Source of the DNA: Janthinobacterium sp. TND4EL3
Lineage (GTDB): Bacteria > Pseudomonadota > Gammaproteobacteria > Burkholderiales > Burkholderiaceae_D
Assembly (NCBI RefSeq): GCF_900156175.1
Contig: NZ_FTMV01000012.1
Location: forward strand, 124,001-188,000
DNA length: 64,000 nucleotides
Direction: 5' to 3'
Shown: positions 56,063 through 63,808 of the stretch, one piece after another
Numbering within the stretch: the first letter of the stretch is position 1
Layout: every line of letters begins with the position of its first letter
Program-made: the position numbers and the translations under genes
Notes under the pieces: model-generated
What the model was told of the DNA's origin: nothing
The model's input: the letters and a program-made list of their open reading frames with translations, nothing else
Database searches by the model: none

Positions 56063-56476
56063 TTATTCTGAGAACACGACGCCGCGCGCGGCACCGAAGG
56101 CATACAAAAATTCAATGAACTGCGCGGCTTCCTTCACGTAGAAGTCGCTGGTCTGGACGCCCAGCTGCACGATCCGGCGCCCGTCGAAGCTGGGCGTCAC
56201 GCGCCCGTCGTGGTGCAGCGGCGTGCCGGCCAGGCGCATTTCGTCGGCAAACTCGTCCACCAGCAGCCGCTTCATGTCGTCCGCATCCCACTTGCGCCCG
56301 ATGTGCTCGACCTGTTTTGCGATCTCACCGATCATCGCGTGATACTTTTCTTCCTGGGCGCGTTTCTTCTTCGGCTCGGAAAATACGACCATCCAGCCGG
56401 CCGGTGCGGTTTTGGCGAATTCGACCGCCCGGCGCCGTGCCTCGTCGTGTACGAGGAAGTAGGTCTGTTTCGTCAT
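56063..56476 (-). CDS. ninB: NinB-family phage recombination protein
   Basis: This 137-residue protein matches the NinB/Orf family, named from lambda, where Orf binds single-stranded DNA and can replace RecFOR in phage recombination. Typical parts are the KKKRAQEEKYHAMIGEIAKQ segment, GRKWDADDMKRLLVDEFADE and a C-terminal QTSDFYVKEAAQFIEFLYAF helix. ATG at 56476 is chosen over upstream frame extension. It lies between the RdgC-gamma gene and a large unknown protein. Confidence 0.85.
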   Translation of the reverse strand: MTKQTYFLVHDEARRRAVEFAKTAPAGWMVVFSEPKKKRAQEEKYHAMIGEIAKQVEHIGRKWDADDMKRLLVDEFADEMRLAGTPLHHDGRVTPSFDGRRIVQLGVQTSDFYVKEAAQFIEFLYAFGAARGVVFSE

Positions 56477-56504
56477 GGCGGTACTCCCGCCGCGTGGCGC
56501 GCCG

Positions 56505-57191
56505 TCATGCTGGCACCGCCTCGGCCGCCAGCCGCTTGGCCGCGTCGTATTGCTCAATTCCCCAGGCCAACGCGTAACAGCACCAGAGGAAGCGGGGCGT
56601 GTATTCCTTCGTATCGACCTCCCAAAAATCGGTGAACTCGAACTTTGCATCCGGGCCATGGAATGCCTTCCAGGCATCGCCGGCGTGCGTAAAGTCGTTC
56701 GCGGCGTCGAAGCATCGCACCTCGTTGCTGTCCGCGCTCAGCACCTCCGACTCGACCTCGGCGCGCAGCTCGGCATAGGCCTCAGCCCACAGCGCAAGCT
56801 GCTCAGGCTCGTCGTCGGCCGGCTTGTCGCCCTCTGCTTGCTGGTTCACCCAGTCATTTATCTGGCGCGTGAACTCATCGTGGCTGTGTCTTGTCACGCC
56901 GGTGTTATCGGCTGCCTCGATTTTCTCGGCCCAGTAGCGCCGATCGATGCCGTCCAGGCGTCCGTTCTTGCGGAAGAAGCCAAACATGTCCTGCGTGCGC
57001 TGGAAAACGTAGGTGCCCATGTCGCCGCTGTAGCACAGGAAGCCCGGCCAGGTAACCAGATCGAAGAACATGTTGCTGCTGTCCGGCTGCTTGAACCGGA
57101 TATGGCGGTGCACGCCGTCATCGCGGATCACGGTCATTTCGTGCTTGGCTACGTCTCGCAGGAAACGCTCTTCGGAACAGGCGGCGCTCAT
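56505..57191 (-). CDS. Phage hypothetical protein
   Basis: This 228-residue protein is of a kind often seen in phages of Burkholderiales but without known function. The N-terminal half is beta-rich with FFDLVTWPGFLCYSGDMGTY and VFQRTQDMFGFFRK; the C-terminal half is helical and acidic. The aromatic-rich WPGFLCYSGD motif suggests a defined fold. The end is 28 bp before ninB, and the start overlaps the next gene by four bases. Confidence 0.65.
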   Translation of the reverse strand: MSAACSEERFLRDVAKHEMTVIRDDGVHRHIRFKQPDSSNMFFDLVTWPGFLCYSGDMGTYVFQRTQDMFGFFRKNGRLDGIDRRYWAEKIEAADNTGVTRHSHDEFTRQINDWVNQQAEGDKPADDEPEQLALWAEAYAELRAEVESEVLSADSNEVRCFDAANDFTHAGDAWKAFHGPDAKFEFTDFWEVDTKEYTPRFLWCCYALAWGIEQYDAAKRLAAEAVPA

Positions 57192-57430
57192 GCTTTTGCC
57201 GTCTTCAAAGCCGTCACGCGCTCCAGCAGGTAGCAGCCGCTGATACCTTTGAGCCAGATCACCGCGCTGTGGCCGCTGAGCACCTGCGCCTCGCTGACGG
57301 TGATCGTCTTGCGCATTTCGCCGCTATCCAGCTCGACGCTGACGGCGGCGCCGACCTGGTGCGCGGCATTGAACTTGTCGCAGGCCGCTTGCAGCTGGGC
57401 GGCAGACTTGCGGGCAGGGCGGCCGGTCAC
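57188..57430 (-). CDS. Phage hypothetical protein, small
   Basis: This 80-residue protein starts MTGRPARKSAAQLQAACDKF and continues with a beta-rich part (AAVSVELDSGEMRKTITVSE) ending in a VIWLKGISGCYLLERV strand pair. It is not recognised. Four-base overlaps on both sides support it. Confidence 0.6.
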   Translation of the reverse strand: MTGRPARKSAAQLQAACDKFNAAHQVGAAVSVELDSGEMRKTITVSEAQVLSGHSAVIWLKGISGCYLLERVTALKTAKA

Positions 57431-58137
57431 GCTGCACCGCCCAGGTCAGCCACGTCGATCACGATGCCGCGGCAGTACGGCTCGCAGCCTTCCACGATTT
57501 CGAATGTGGCGTGCGGCACGTCGGTACGGTAGGTCCAGCTGTAGCCGTCTTCCTTGCCCCACAGAGCATCCACGGCCCGCACCTGCGGCGCCCGAGCGAA
57601 ATAGTCCTTGAGTGCATCGTCGTCGTGCTGGATATCCTCGCGGAACGGCAGCAAGCCCTTGGCGTCGAGCAGAGCGATGGTCGGCGCGCCGCGCTCGTCG
57701 TCCACGAAGCCACGGAGCTCCATCAGGTCGTCGCTGGCGCCGAAGATCACGATCAGGCCGGCGGCCTTGGCCTGCAGTTCTTCTTCCTTCGCCATTTCGC
57801 TGCCGTATTCGCGGCCCGTCAGCAGGCCGGCCAGCAGTTCCTTGCTCAGCTTGACCGGCGCCAACTCGACGGCCGGCGTGCCCATGTTCGTGTACGGATG
57901 CTTGTCGGCATGCGGCTTGATGTGCGCGTAAAAGTGCTTGCCGACGGATTCGGCGCTGGCGAAGGCTGCATACTCGGTCGCTGAGAAATTGGCGTAGTGG
58001 TAAACGTCGGCCGGCGCGCCCTTGCGGAAGAACTGCACGGCCAGGGTCTCGGTCGCCGGGCAGTGGCCGATGGCGGCAATCTGCGAGGATTGAATGGCTT
58101 GCAGGGTGATTTGTGGTGCTGCGACTGCTGTATTCAT
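57427..58137 (-). CDS. KTSC-domain phage protein
   Basis: This 236-residue protein has an N-terminal KTSC-like domain (about residues 10-75): LQAIQSSQIAAIGHCPATET, VQFFRKGAPADVYHYANFSA and ESVGKHFYAHIKPH. KTSC domains are found with RNA- or nucleotide-related proteins and in phages; the exact role is unknown. The rest is acidic with no clear domain. ATG at 58137 follows AGGAGAAACCA. It is directly downstream of the exonuclease gene. Confidence 0.75.
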   Translation of the reverse strand: MNTAVAAPQITLQAIQSSQIAAIGHCPATETLAVQFFRKGAPADVYHYANFSATEYAAFASAESVGKHFYAHIKPHADKHPYTNMGTPAVELAPVKLSKELLAGLLTGREYGSEMAKEEELQAKAAGLIVIFGASDDLMELRGFVDDERGAPTIALLDAKGLLPFREDIQHDDDALKDYFARAPQVRAVDALWGKEDGYSWTYRTDVPHATFEIVEGCEPYCRGIVIDVADLGGAA

Positions 58138-58168
58138 TGGTTTCTCCTGGTGGTGGGCGAGGTGGTGT

Positions 58169-59950
58169 TTATGCTGCTTTGGTGATCAGGGCAGCGTACT
58201 CAGCGGCAAAGTCGAACTTGGCCAGGCGTTCGATGGCCTCGGCTGCCGTCAGGCCGAACTGCTCGAACATCACATCGAGGATGTCGCTGTCGGATGGGTA
58301 GAGGTCATCGGCAGCGGCGTCGAGGAGGTCAGGCGCTGGCGCTGGGCGGCTCGCGGCCGGCACTGGTGCGGTGGCGGCCGGCGCGCGGCGGGCGGCAATA
58401 GGGGCGGTAGGTTTGGACGCTGCAACTTGGGCGACCGGCTCGACGGCACGCTCGGCAGTGAGCTGCGAGGCTTGCTCGGCCAACTGGCGCTGCGTGTCGG
58501 CTGCCGCGCGTTCGCGCTCGACCTGCGCCGCTGCCGCCGCGAGGCGGTCGGATTCGATCTGGGCCAGCCGGATCGTTTCGGCCGCTGCCTCTTCTGCCTT
58601 GACGCGTTCCTCTTCCCGGATCCGTGCGCGCTCGGCTTCGGCCTTCGCTTCCTCGGTGCGCTTGTGGTCCGCGATGCGGGTGGTGATGACCAGCTGGAAG
58701 TCATCCATCGGCTTGCCGATGATGTTGGCCATGTCCATGAAGAGGAAGCCGTAGCTGGCAGCATTCTCGCGGCACCAATTTTGTTTTGCACGGAAGTCTG
58801 CGGCCATGGTGTTCGTGGCGATCTTGGCGCTGGCCAGCAGCGTATCGACGGCATCGTGCAGGCTGGCCATCGTGCGTTTGTTCTTCGTGGTGCCGGCAAA
58901 GTCGGGCATGGCCTGGGCCAGGCGCAGTGGCTTGATCTCGGCTTCCAATGCGGCCACATGGTCGGCATAGGCTGACTTGGCCTCGGCCAGGATCGTTTCC
59001 TTGATTTCCAGCTTGCGCCTGTCGACCAGCTTGGTCAGCATCAGGCGCTTGGTGCGCAGCTGGTCCTTGATCAGGTCGACCGTGCGCATCAAGTCGTCAA
59101 TGCTGGCCGTTTGCGCGATGGCGGCCGCCTTGGCGCGCTCAATGTCCTTCTCGGCTGTGTCGCAGTATTTGATCGTCAGTTCCGCGTTGGCGAAGTCCTG
59201 GTCGTCCTGCAGGTCAGTCTTGATGCCGGCGATGAAGTGCTCGGCCTGCTCCTTGAACGTCGGCAGGTTCGTCAGCGTGACTTCGCCGCGAATATTGGCG
59301 ACAAGGGAGGGAAGGGCGATTATCGCTTCAGCTTCGGGCTTTTCAGCTTGCGCCGCAGGCACGTAGTTGACCAGGTCTATCTCGAACTGCTCCCAGCCTG
59401 CCACGATTTCTGCGCGCAGCTGCTGGTCTGGTGTGTACCAGCAGTAGCGCTCTTCGGCCAGTGCGTCGCCCTCCCATCGGGTTGCCAAGAACAGCGCCCG
59501 GTCAGCGCCCGACACCAGCAACTGCTGTTCCATCTGGATCCGGTATGCCGGCGCTAAGAAGTCATTGGCGTTGCCGCCTTGCTGGCGGATTGCTGCGCGC
59601 AGGCTGTCGTTCAGGGTTTTGTGCTCCCACGCCGTATCGTCGCAGATGGTCAGGCCATCAAACGACGCTGACAGGGTGCCCAGCGAACCCACGACCGGGT
59701 ACAGGCTCTCGCCGATCAACTCCTCAGCGCGCGGGCGCGCCAAGGCCTCAAAGCGGTGGCCATCATCGAAACGCATTTGCGTATGCGCATCGATCTCGGC
59801 GGCCAGGCCGGTGTGCACTTCGTGCAGCAACTGATTGCGGGTCTTGTACGGCGAGACGCCCATCATCGCCGGCGCGTCGCTGGCATTGCGGTGGGTGACT
59901 CGGTATGCCAGCCATTCCGGCGTGCCTTGGGTGAGTTCGTGCTGTTCCAT
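58169..59950 (-). CDS. YqaJ-type phage exonuclease with long C-terminal extension
   Basis: This 593-residue protein starts with a YqaJ/lambda-exonuclease-type nuclease domain (about 1-210). Motifs are visible in order: QGTPEWLAYR and NASDAPAMMGVSPYKTRNQL, DGHRFEALARPRAEEL, SASFDGL (metal Asp), AWEHKTLN (Glu and Lys of ExK) and APAYRIQMEQQL. A helical coiled-coil region follows (about 245-510), then an Ala/Pro-rich linker and a short C-terminal domain. Plain YqaJ nucleases are about 200-300 residues, so two thirds are extra. ATG at 59950 follows AAGGAACC. It is the resection partner of the annealing candidate upstream. Confidence 0.88.
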   Translation of the reverse strand: MEQHELTQGTPEWLAYRVTHRNASDAPAMMGVSPYKTRNQLLHEVHTGLAAEIDAHTQMRFDDGHRFEALARPRAEELIGESLYPVVGSLGTLSASFDGLTICDDTAWEHKTLNDSLRAAIRQQGGNANDFLAPAYRIQMEQQLLVSGADRALFLATRWEGDALAEERYCWYTPDQQLRAEIVAGWEQFEIDLVNYVPAAQAEKPEAEAIIALPSLVANIRGEVTLTNLPTFKEQAEHFIAGIKTDLQDDQDFANAELTIKYCDTAEKDIERAKAAAIAQTASIDDLMRTVDLIKDQLRTKRLMLTKLVDRRKLEIKETILAEAKSAYADHVAALEAEIKPLRLAQAMPDFAGTTKNKRTMASLHDAVDTLLASAKIATNTMAADFRAKQNWCRENAASYGFLFMDMANIIGKPMDDFQLVITTRIADHKRTEEAKAEAERARIREEERVKAEEAAAETIRLAQIESDRLAAAAAQVERERAAADTQRQLAEQASQLTAERAVEPVAQVAASKPTAPIAARRAPAATAPVPAASRPAPAPDLLDAAADDLYPSDSDILDVMFEQFGLTAAEAIERLAKFDFAAEYAALITKAA

Positions 59951-59990
59951 TCTGGTTCCTTGGTGGGTGAGGTTGGGCCGGCGCGCCGGA

Positions 59991-61067
59991 TTAATCGTTT
60001 TCGTGGGTCCAGCTGTCAATGACCGTCTTCTGGTCTTCTGTCAGCAGTGTTTTTGTCTGGATGGAGGTGATCAGGTCTTTCACTGGCTTACCTTTTTCCA
60101 GAATTGCTTTGCGCCAGGCGGGCGTGTTTGCCGCGAAGTCCTCATCGGTGCAAGTTGGCAAAACCTTCGGCGTTGCTGGTTTTTTCTCGGCGGCCGGTTT
60201 TGCCTCGCCGTCCTGCTCGGCCTTGTTGTCGAGCACGGTTGACCACGTTGCCTCTCCGTCGCGGATGGCGCCATAGATGCCGCGCAGGCTCACCAACTCG
60301 GCTGGCGAGCACTGGTCAATGTCGTGCCCGAGGTAATCGACCAGATCGACCGCCTTGACGCCCAGCGCGCCAAAGGCATCGACAATCTTTTTCCGTTCTG
60401 CTGCAGGGTCGCGTGCCGCGTCATCCATGCGGATGGCCTTGATGATGTCGATAGCCTCATCCTGAATGTCGCCTGGAATGATGCGCAGTCCCAACGTGCG
60501 GACGGCTTTCGACAAGAGGGCGCCGCGCTTGTTGAGCAAGTCATCGTCCTGCGCGGGCACGGTGAAAACAGGCTTATTCCAGCTATTCAGCCGGCGCGAA
60601 ATATAACTGCCGTCATCCATCGGCTTGCTGCGCTCGACTGTTTTGGAAATTTTGACGTCCATCGAATAGGTGATGTTCGCTTCGAGATCGGTCACGGTGA
60701 CGCGCTGGATTTCTTTCAGGTCGTCCTCAAACACCATGACCGGCTCGGTCAGCACGTTTTTCATATGGCGCAGCGCCGATTCGACAAACCGGATGCCAAG
60801 GCCTTCGACACCCTGGCCGATAGGTTTGACGTAGTAGACGCTCTTGTTATTGGCAAACGAAGGCCTGCGGCATTCAACCAGGATGTCGCTGCGTACCTGG
60901 TCCCAGTTGCGCGGATTGCGCATGGCCATGACATAGCGTGCCTCGACCATCGCCTTGCCCTGGGCGGCAGCCATGGTCGACGCGGTTTCCTGCACTGCGA
61001 ACGTAGACTGCGATTCGCCGAAGCCCTCGCGGGTGGCCAGGGCGTTCTGGCTGATTGGTGCGTTCAT
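59991..61067 (-). CDS. Putative single-strand annealing / recombination protein
   Basis: This 358-residue protein lies 40 bp upstream of the exonuclease gene, where phages usually encode a RecT/Bet/Erf-type annealing protein. Segments such as RNPRNWDQVRSDILVECRRP, YVKPIGQGVEGLGIRFVESA and LSKAVRTLGLRIIPGDIQDE look like a conserved phage family. I cannot place it firmly in a named annealase superfamily. The C-terminal 80 residues are Lys/Ala/Pro-rich and then a compact helical end. Function is inferred from pairing with the nuclease. Confidence 0.6.
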   Translation of the reverse strand: MNAPISQNALATREGFGESQSTFAVQETASTMAAAQGKAMVEARYVMAMRNPRNWDQVRSDILVECRRPSFANNKSVYYVKPIGQGVEGLGIRFVESALRHMKNVLTEPVMVFEDDLKEIQRVTVTDLEANITYSMDVKISKTVERSKPMDDGSYISRRLNSWNKPVFTVPAQDDDLLNKRGALLSKAVRTLGLRIIPGDIQDEAIDIIKAIRMDDAARDPAAERKKIVDAFGALGVKAVDLVDYLGHDIDQCSPAELVSLRGIYGAIRDGEATWSTVLDNKAEQDGEAKPAAEKKPATPKVLPTCTDEDFAANTPAWRKAILEKGKPVKDLITSIQTKTLLTEDQKTVIDSWTHEND

Positions 61068-61204
61068 GACTTTTTCCTTGTGAGTTTTATAATTTCCGCC
61101 TTCAACAGCGCCAGGCGGACGGCGTAGACGATGGCGTGGCCGGCATGCCAGTTGCGTAAGGCCTGGCTGGCCACGTCCATCACGGCTTGGCTTACGACGT
61201 CCAC
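61064..61204 (-). CDS. Phage hypothetical small protein
   Basis: A 46-residue frame from GTG at 61204 (or 38 residues from ATG at 61180) ends in a four-base overlap with the annealing candidate. The sequence is helical and basic at the end (LLKAEIIKLTRKKS). The overlap with both neighbours supports it; the start is uncertain and the function unknown. Confidence 0.45.
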   Translation of the reverse strand: MDVVSQAVMDVASQALRNWHAGHAIVYAVRLALLKAEIIKLTRKKS

Positions 61205-61425
61205 TGCGCCTCCCGGTGGGCGCGGCCTAGGCGCTGCACGCGCGCGGCGGATGCATCCAGGTCGATCAGCGCTTCGATCTGCGCGGTGATCAGTTCTTTG
61301 CGCATTTCTTCGAGGCCAGCCAGTTCGCGGCGCACACCGGCCAGGCGCATCTTGTTCATGCGGTGCTGGTGCTGCGCTTGGTAGTGGCGATGTGCGGCCA
61401 GCAGGCGGTGGAAGAGGGTGATCAT
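61192..61425 (-). CDS. Phage hypothetical protein, helical
   Basis: This 77-residue protein is basic and helical (MITLFHRLLAAHRHYQAQHQ, later LEEMRKELITAQIEALIDLD). It is His-, Arg- and Gln-rich at the start with a coiled-coil pattern after residue 30. It overlaps the upstream gene by four bases. Not recognised. Confidence 0.55.
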   Translation of the reverse strand: MITLFHRLLAAHRHYQAQHQHRMNKMRLAGVRRELAGLEEMRKELITAQIEALIDLDASAARVQRLGRAHREAQWTS

Positions 61426-61553
61426 GGCCGCACCATTGCCGTGACGCCCAGGGCGCCGTCGTCGTAGGCGGCATCGATCAGCGCGGCCAGGTTGCCGATG
61501 GCGGCGAAGCTGTGCACCGTGCTGGCGGTGCGGATGGTGATGATGTAGCTCAT
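61422..61553 (-). CDS. Phage hypothetical small protein
   Basis: This 43-residue frame starts MSYIITIRTASTVHSFAAIG. It overlaps both neighbours by four bases (61422-61425 and 61550-61553), which argues that it is translated. No family recognised. Confidence 0.5.
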   Translation of the reverse strand: MSYIITIRTASTVHSFAAIGNLAALIDAAYDDGALGVTAMVRP

Positions 61554-61864
61554 GCTGCACCTGCTGGATGCATTGCGGCAGCGATGCCGGCGTCTTCGCC
61601 GACCACGTAGCGGCCAGTCGTGCGGCCGCAGAACGGGCAGTGGCTGGCGATGCACGGCATTTCCTTGCCCTTGGCGCTGGCATAGCCCTTGCCCGTGCCA
61701 CGGATGCGGAACGGGATGTTGATCGTGCTGAGCAGGCCCATGTCATCCGTCATGGCAAAGCCGGTGGCTTGGCACTCGACCTGGATGTCGCTGCCGGCCT
61801 TGGCCACGATGAATGGCGAGCTGGCCAGGTTTGTCTCGATTCTTTTGACGCAGTCGCAATTCAT
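61550..61864 (-). CDS. Phage hypothetical protein with zinc-finger-like end
   Basis: This 104-residue protein starts MNCDCVKRIE and ends with SHCPFCGRTTGRY, so two Cys pairs (CxC and CxxC) could bind zinc. Between them is a beta-rich part. ATG at 61864 follows GAGGAG. Small zinc proteins of this sort are common in phage early regions; the role is unknown. Confidence 0.6.
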   Translation of the reverse strand: MNCDCVKRIETNLASSPFIVAKAGSDIQVECQATGFAMTDDMGLLSTINIPFRIRGTGKGYASAKGKEMPCIASHCPFCGRTTGRYVVGEDAGIAAAMHPAGAA

Positions 61865-61944
61865 TGTTCTGCTCCTCTGGTTAATTGGTTGCTGGCGACC
61901 CGAGAAAATCCGTCGGGCGTGTGATTCCTGCGGCTGGTGGGCCA

Positions 61945-62051
61945 CCAACAAAGCAAGGGGCTGGTCACAAACCCAGCTGCTTCAAGGCCGGTCTTCGCTT
62001 TTGCTGCGCGACGATCGGGGCGAAGTTCACGCCCGTCCCTTGCTTTGTTGG
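61945..62051. repeat. 15-bp inverted repeat around a 77-base loop
   Basis: CCAACAAAGCAAGGG (61945-61959) is repeated inverted and without mismatch as CCCTTGCTTTGTTGG (62037-62051). It lies in a 236-bp gap of the early operon that carries no convincing gene, between the zinc-finger-like gene and the 59-residue gene. In RNA it would close a large stem-loop. Confidence 0.75.
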
Positions 62052-62100
62052 CCGCCGGTTACGCCGGCGAAACGGGCCAGGGCGACTGGCCGGGGTGAAA

Positions 62101-62280
62101 TTAGGCTGCCGACACCTGCGAGGGGCGGAAGCGCTGGCGTTGCGTCGAGCCGTCCAGCAGCACTTCCAGGAAGTCACCACGGGCGCCGGGATGCGTCTTC
62201 ACGAACTTACCTGGGCGCGCCGCTGGGTCGGTTTTGGTGCCTTTCACATTCACCTTCTGGTTTTCTTTGAAATTCGACAT
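62101..62280 (-). CDS. Phage small basic protein
   Basis: This 59-residue frame starts MSNFKENQKVNVKGTKTDPA and ends RQRFRPSQVSAA. ATG at 62280 follows GAAGGAAATACAGC, a good site. It is Lys/Arg-rich with a beta pattern that recalls small SH3-like or KOW-like folds, an inference only. It is too short for most gene callers to keep but is well placed. Confidence 0.6.
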   Translation of the reverse strand: MSNFKENQKVNVKGTKTDPAARPGKFVKTHPGARGDFLEVLLDGSTQRQRFRPSQVSAA

Positions 62281-62428
62281 GCTGTATTTCCTTCAAGGTT
62301 GGTTGCGGCGCCGGGCTTCCCCGGGCGCCTGATCCTCACGAAGATCAATCGGGGCATTTCAGATCCCACTGGGTCGGTTCTTTTGCCTGACCAGGACTAG
62401 CCGGATGGTTGCAGCACCCGACGACCGC
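62281..62428 (-). other. Structured non-coding gap next to the HNH gene
   Basis: No gene is supported. The minus-strand RNA would fold strongly: GGCGCC (62307-62312) pairs with GGCGCC (62324-62329), extended by GGG/CCC. Next to it GATC...GATC (62331-62346) forms a second small stem. A CAGGCAAAAGAACCGACCC stretch also occurs. It may be a leader, attenuator or intron remnant. Confidence 0.45.
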
Positions 62429-62950
62429 TTACTGCAGAGAACCCGTTACTGGTGAGGGACGATTGCTAAATCGAAACTCACCGAATGCTGCTTTTGCCGC
62501 AATCTCGTAAGCCTGAGCAGCCAGTTCACGTGTCTTGTGGCAGCCAAGGTAGTGATTGACGCCGCCGATCTTGATTTGGGCCTGCCAACTGCCATTGCGG
62601 CGCTCCGTCACGCCTTTGAGGCCAGATGCCGCCTTGACGGTTGTGTTTGCAATGTTCTGTGCATGAGTTGCCAGACGAAGATTCACAATTCGGTTGTCGT
62701 CTCTCACACCATTTATGTGATCCATGCTCAGCGCTGGGAACTCGCCAAAATGAATCGCCCATGCCAGGCGGTGCGCCAAATGGGAGTGGTTGTCAATGTT
62801 CAAAATGCGATAACCATCCCTGTCGAGTCGCCCGCACGGCGCGCCGCGCTGCCGAACTTTGTTCTTGGAGGTTTTCTTCCAGGTCAGCAGTCCGGTTTCC
62901 GGGGCGTATTCGATTTCGGAACGCAGGTAGTCAATCGAGATAGTGAGCAT
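62429..62950 (-). CDS. HNH homing endonuclease with AP2 DNA-binding domain
   Basis: This 173-residue protein has an HNH nuclease domain (about 55-105: HRLAWAIHFGEFPALSMDHI, NGVRDDNRIVNLRLATHAQN) and a C-terminal AP2-type DNA-binding domain (about 112-165: GVTERRNGSWQAQIKIGGVN, CHKTRELAAQAYEIAAKAAF). Such free-standing homing endonucleases spread within phages. It interrupts the ATGA-coupled gene string, with 62 bp upstream and 148 bp downstream, which fits insertion as a selfish gene. Confidence 0.9.
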   Translation of the reverse strand: MLTISIDYLRSEIEYAPETGLLTWKKTSKNKVRQRGAPCGRLDRDGYRILNIDNHSHLAHRLAWAIHFGEFPALSMDHINGVRDDNRIVNLRLATHAQNIANTTVKAASGLKGVTERRNGSWQAQIKIGGVNHYLGCHKTRELAAQAYEIAAKAAFGEFRFSNRPSPVTGSLQ

Positions 62951-63012
62951 TGGTAGAAATCCATCTATGTTTATGAGTCCTGTTCTGCCTTGAACAGCGG
63001 CGTGGGCGACCG

Positions 63013-63387
63013 CTAAATCTGCAACCTCTCCAGGCCCACGGCCTGCGCGCGGGTCTTGGCCTGGCAGTTCGCCGGATCGTCACGCGCCAGCTGCGCGGCA
63101 CCATCGACTTCTCTGGTGGCTGCCGCCAGCGCATCCGAATAAATCGTGCCGGCGACAAATTCCCGGAACGCGTTGCCAGCGGTGGCCGCATCGCATGCCA
63201 AGGCGGTGCGCGCCAGCACATTCATGGCGCCAGCCGCTGCCAGCCGTTCGAGCAGCAGGTTGGCGATCCCGCTGGCGCCGGCGCCGCCGGTCAGCACTAC
63301 GATGCGAGCGGCTGCATTTTTCTCAGCTGCGAGGCTGGTGATCATTTCCTCGCGCAGCTCGGCAGCATCGTGGTCGCGGGCACTCAT
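63013..63387 (-). CDS. Phage hypothetical protein
   Basis: This 124-residue protein starts MSARDHDAAELREEMITSLA and has IVVLTGGAGASGIANLLLER near the middle, which resembles a nucleotide-binding loop but lacks a clear Walker lysine. The Ala-rich C-terminal half is helical. It overlaps the upstream gene by four bases. Function unknown. Confidence 0.55.
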   Translation of the reverse strand: MSARDHDAAELREEMITSLAAEKNAAARIVVLTGGAGASGIANLLLERLAAAGAMNVLARTALACDAATAGNAFREFVAGTIYSDALAAATREVDGAAQLARDDPANCQAKTRAQAVGLERLQI

Positions 63388-63680
63388 GCGGCACCTGCCA
63401 TCAAAAGGGATTCGGTAGCGCCGCTGCAAGCGCGAGTGAAGCGCAGCGGATCGGCCGGGCTTGCGTCAATTGCTGATGCCAGCAATTCGGCCAGCGCCGT
63501 GACCAGCGCCTCATGCAAATTCACCGAGGCGACGATCGTTGCTTCCAGATCGTTCGCGGCTGTGACGCCGATTTTTACGGATGGCGTCACGCACACGGTC
63601 GCACCGGTGGCGGACAGGATCATGCGTTGGCCGGTGGTGCGCAGCGGCAGCAGGGCTGCGACTTGTGGACTGATCTTCAT
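63384..63680 (-). CDS. Phage hypothetical protein
   Basis: This 98-residue protein starts MKISPQVAALLPLRTTGQRM. The first half is beta-rich and the second helical and Ala-rich (ALVTALAELLASAIDASPAD). It overlaps its downstream neighbour by four bases and follows a 29-residue peptide gene by five bases. Not recognised. Confidence 0.55.
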   Translation of the reverse strand: MKISPQVAALLPLRTTGQRMILSATGATVCVTPSVKIGVTAANDLEATIVASVNLHEALVTALAELLASAIDASPADPLRFTRACSGATESLLMAGAA

Positions 63681-63685
63681 GGCGA

Positions 63686-63775
63686 TCAACCGCGCGCTGG
63701 GATGACGATTGCCGGGATCACTTCGCCGTGGGCGATGAGGACCGCTTCGAGTGCTGCGAGCTCTGCTGGGGACAT
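63686..63775 (-). CDS. 29-residue leader-like peptide, first in the early operon
   Basis: An ATG at 63775 with a perfect AGGAG six bases upstream opens a 29-residue frame (MSPAELAALEAVLIAHGEVI, then PAIVIPARG). It is the first frame after the early promoter and ends five bases before the next start, so translation is likely. It may be a real micro-protein or a leader peptide that couples translation of the next gene. Confidence 0.55.
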   Translation of the reverse strand: MSPAELAALEAVLIAHGEVIPAIVIPARG

Positions 63776-63808
63776 GTCGTACTCCTGTGTTTGCTTGTTC
63801 GATGGCGA

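Noticed and set aside
58270..58968. Alternative frame of 232 codons inside the exonuclease gene
   Set aside because: It lies wholly within the YqaJ-type gene, in another frame of the same strand, with Ser/Arg/Pro-rich shadow composition.
62352..62398. Glycine-aptamer-like CAGGCAAAAGAACC in the prophage
   Set aside because: Only one box resembles the aptamer. The other boxes (GGGAGAG, CCGAAGG) are missing, so no glycine riboswitch is called.
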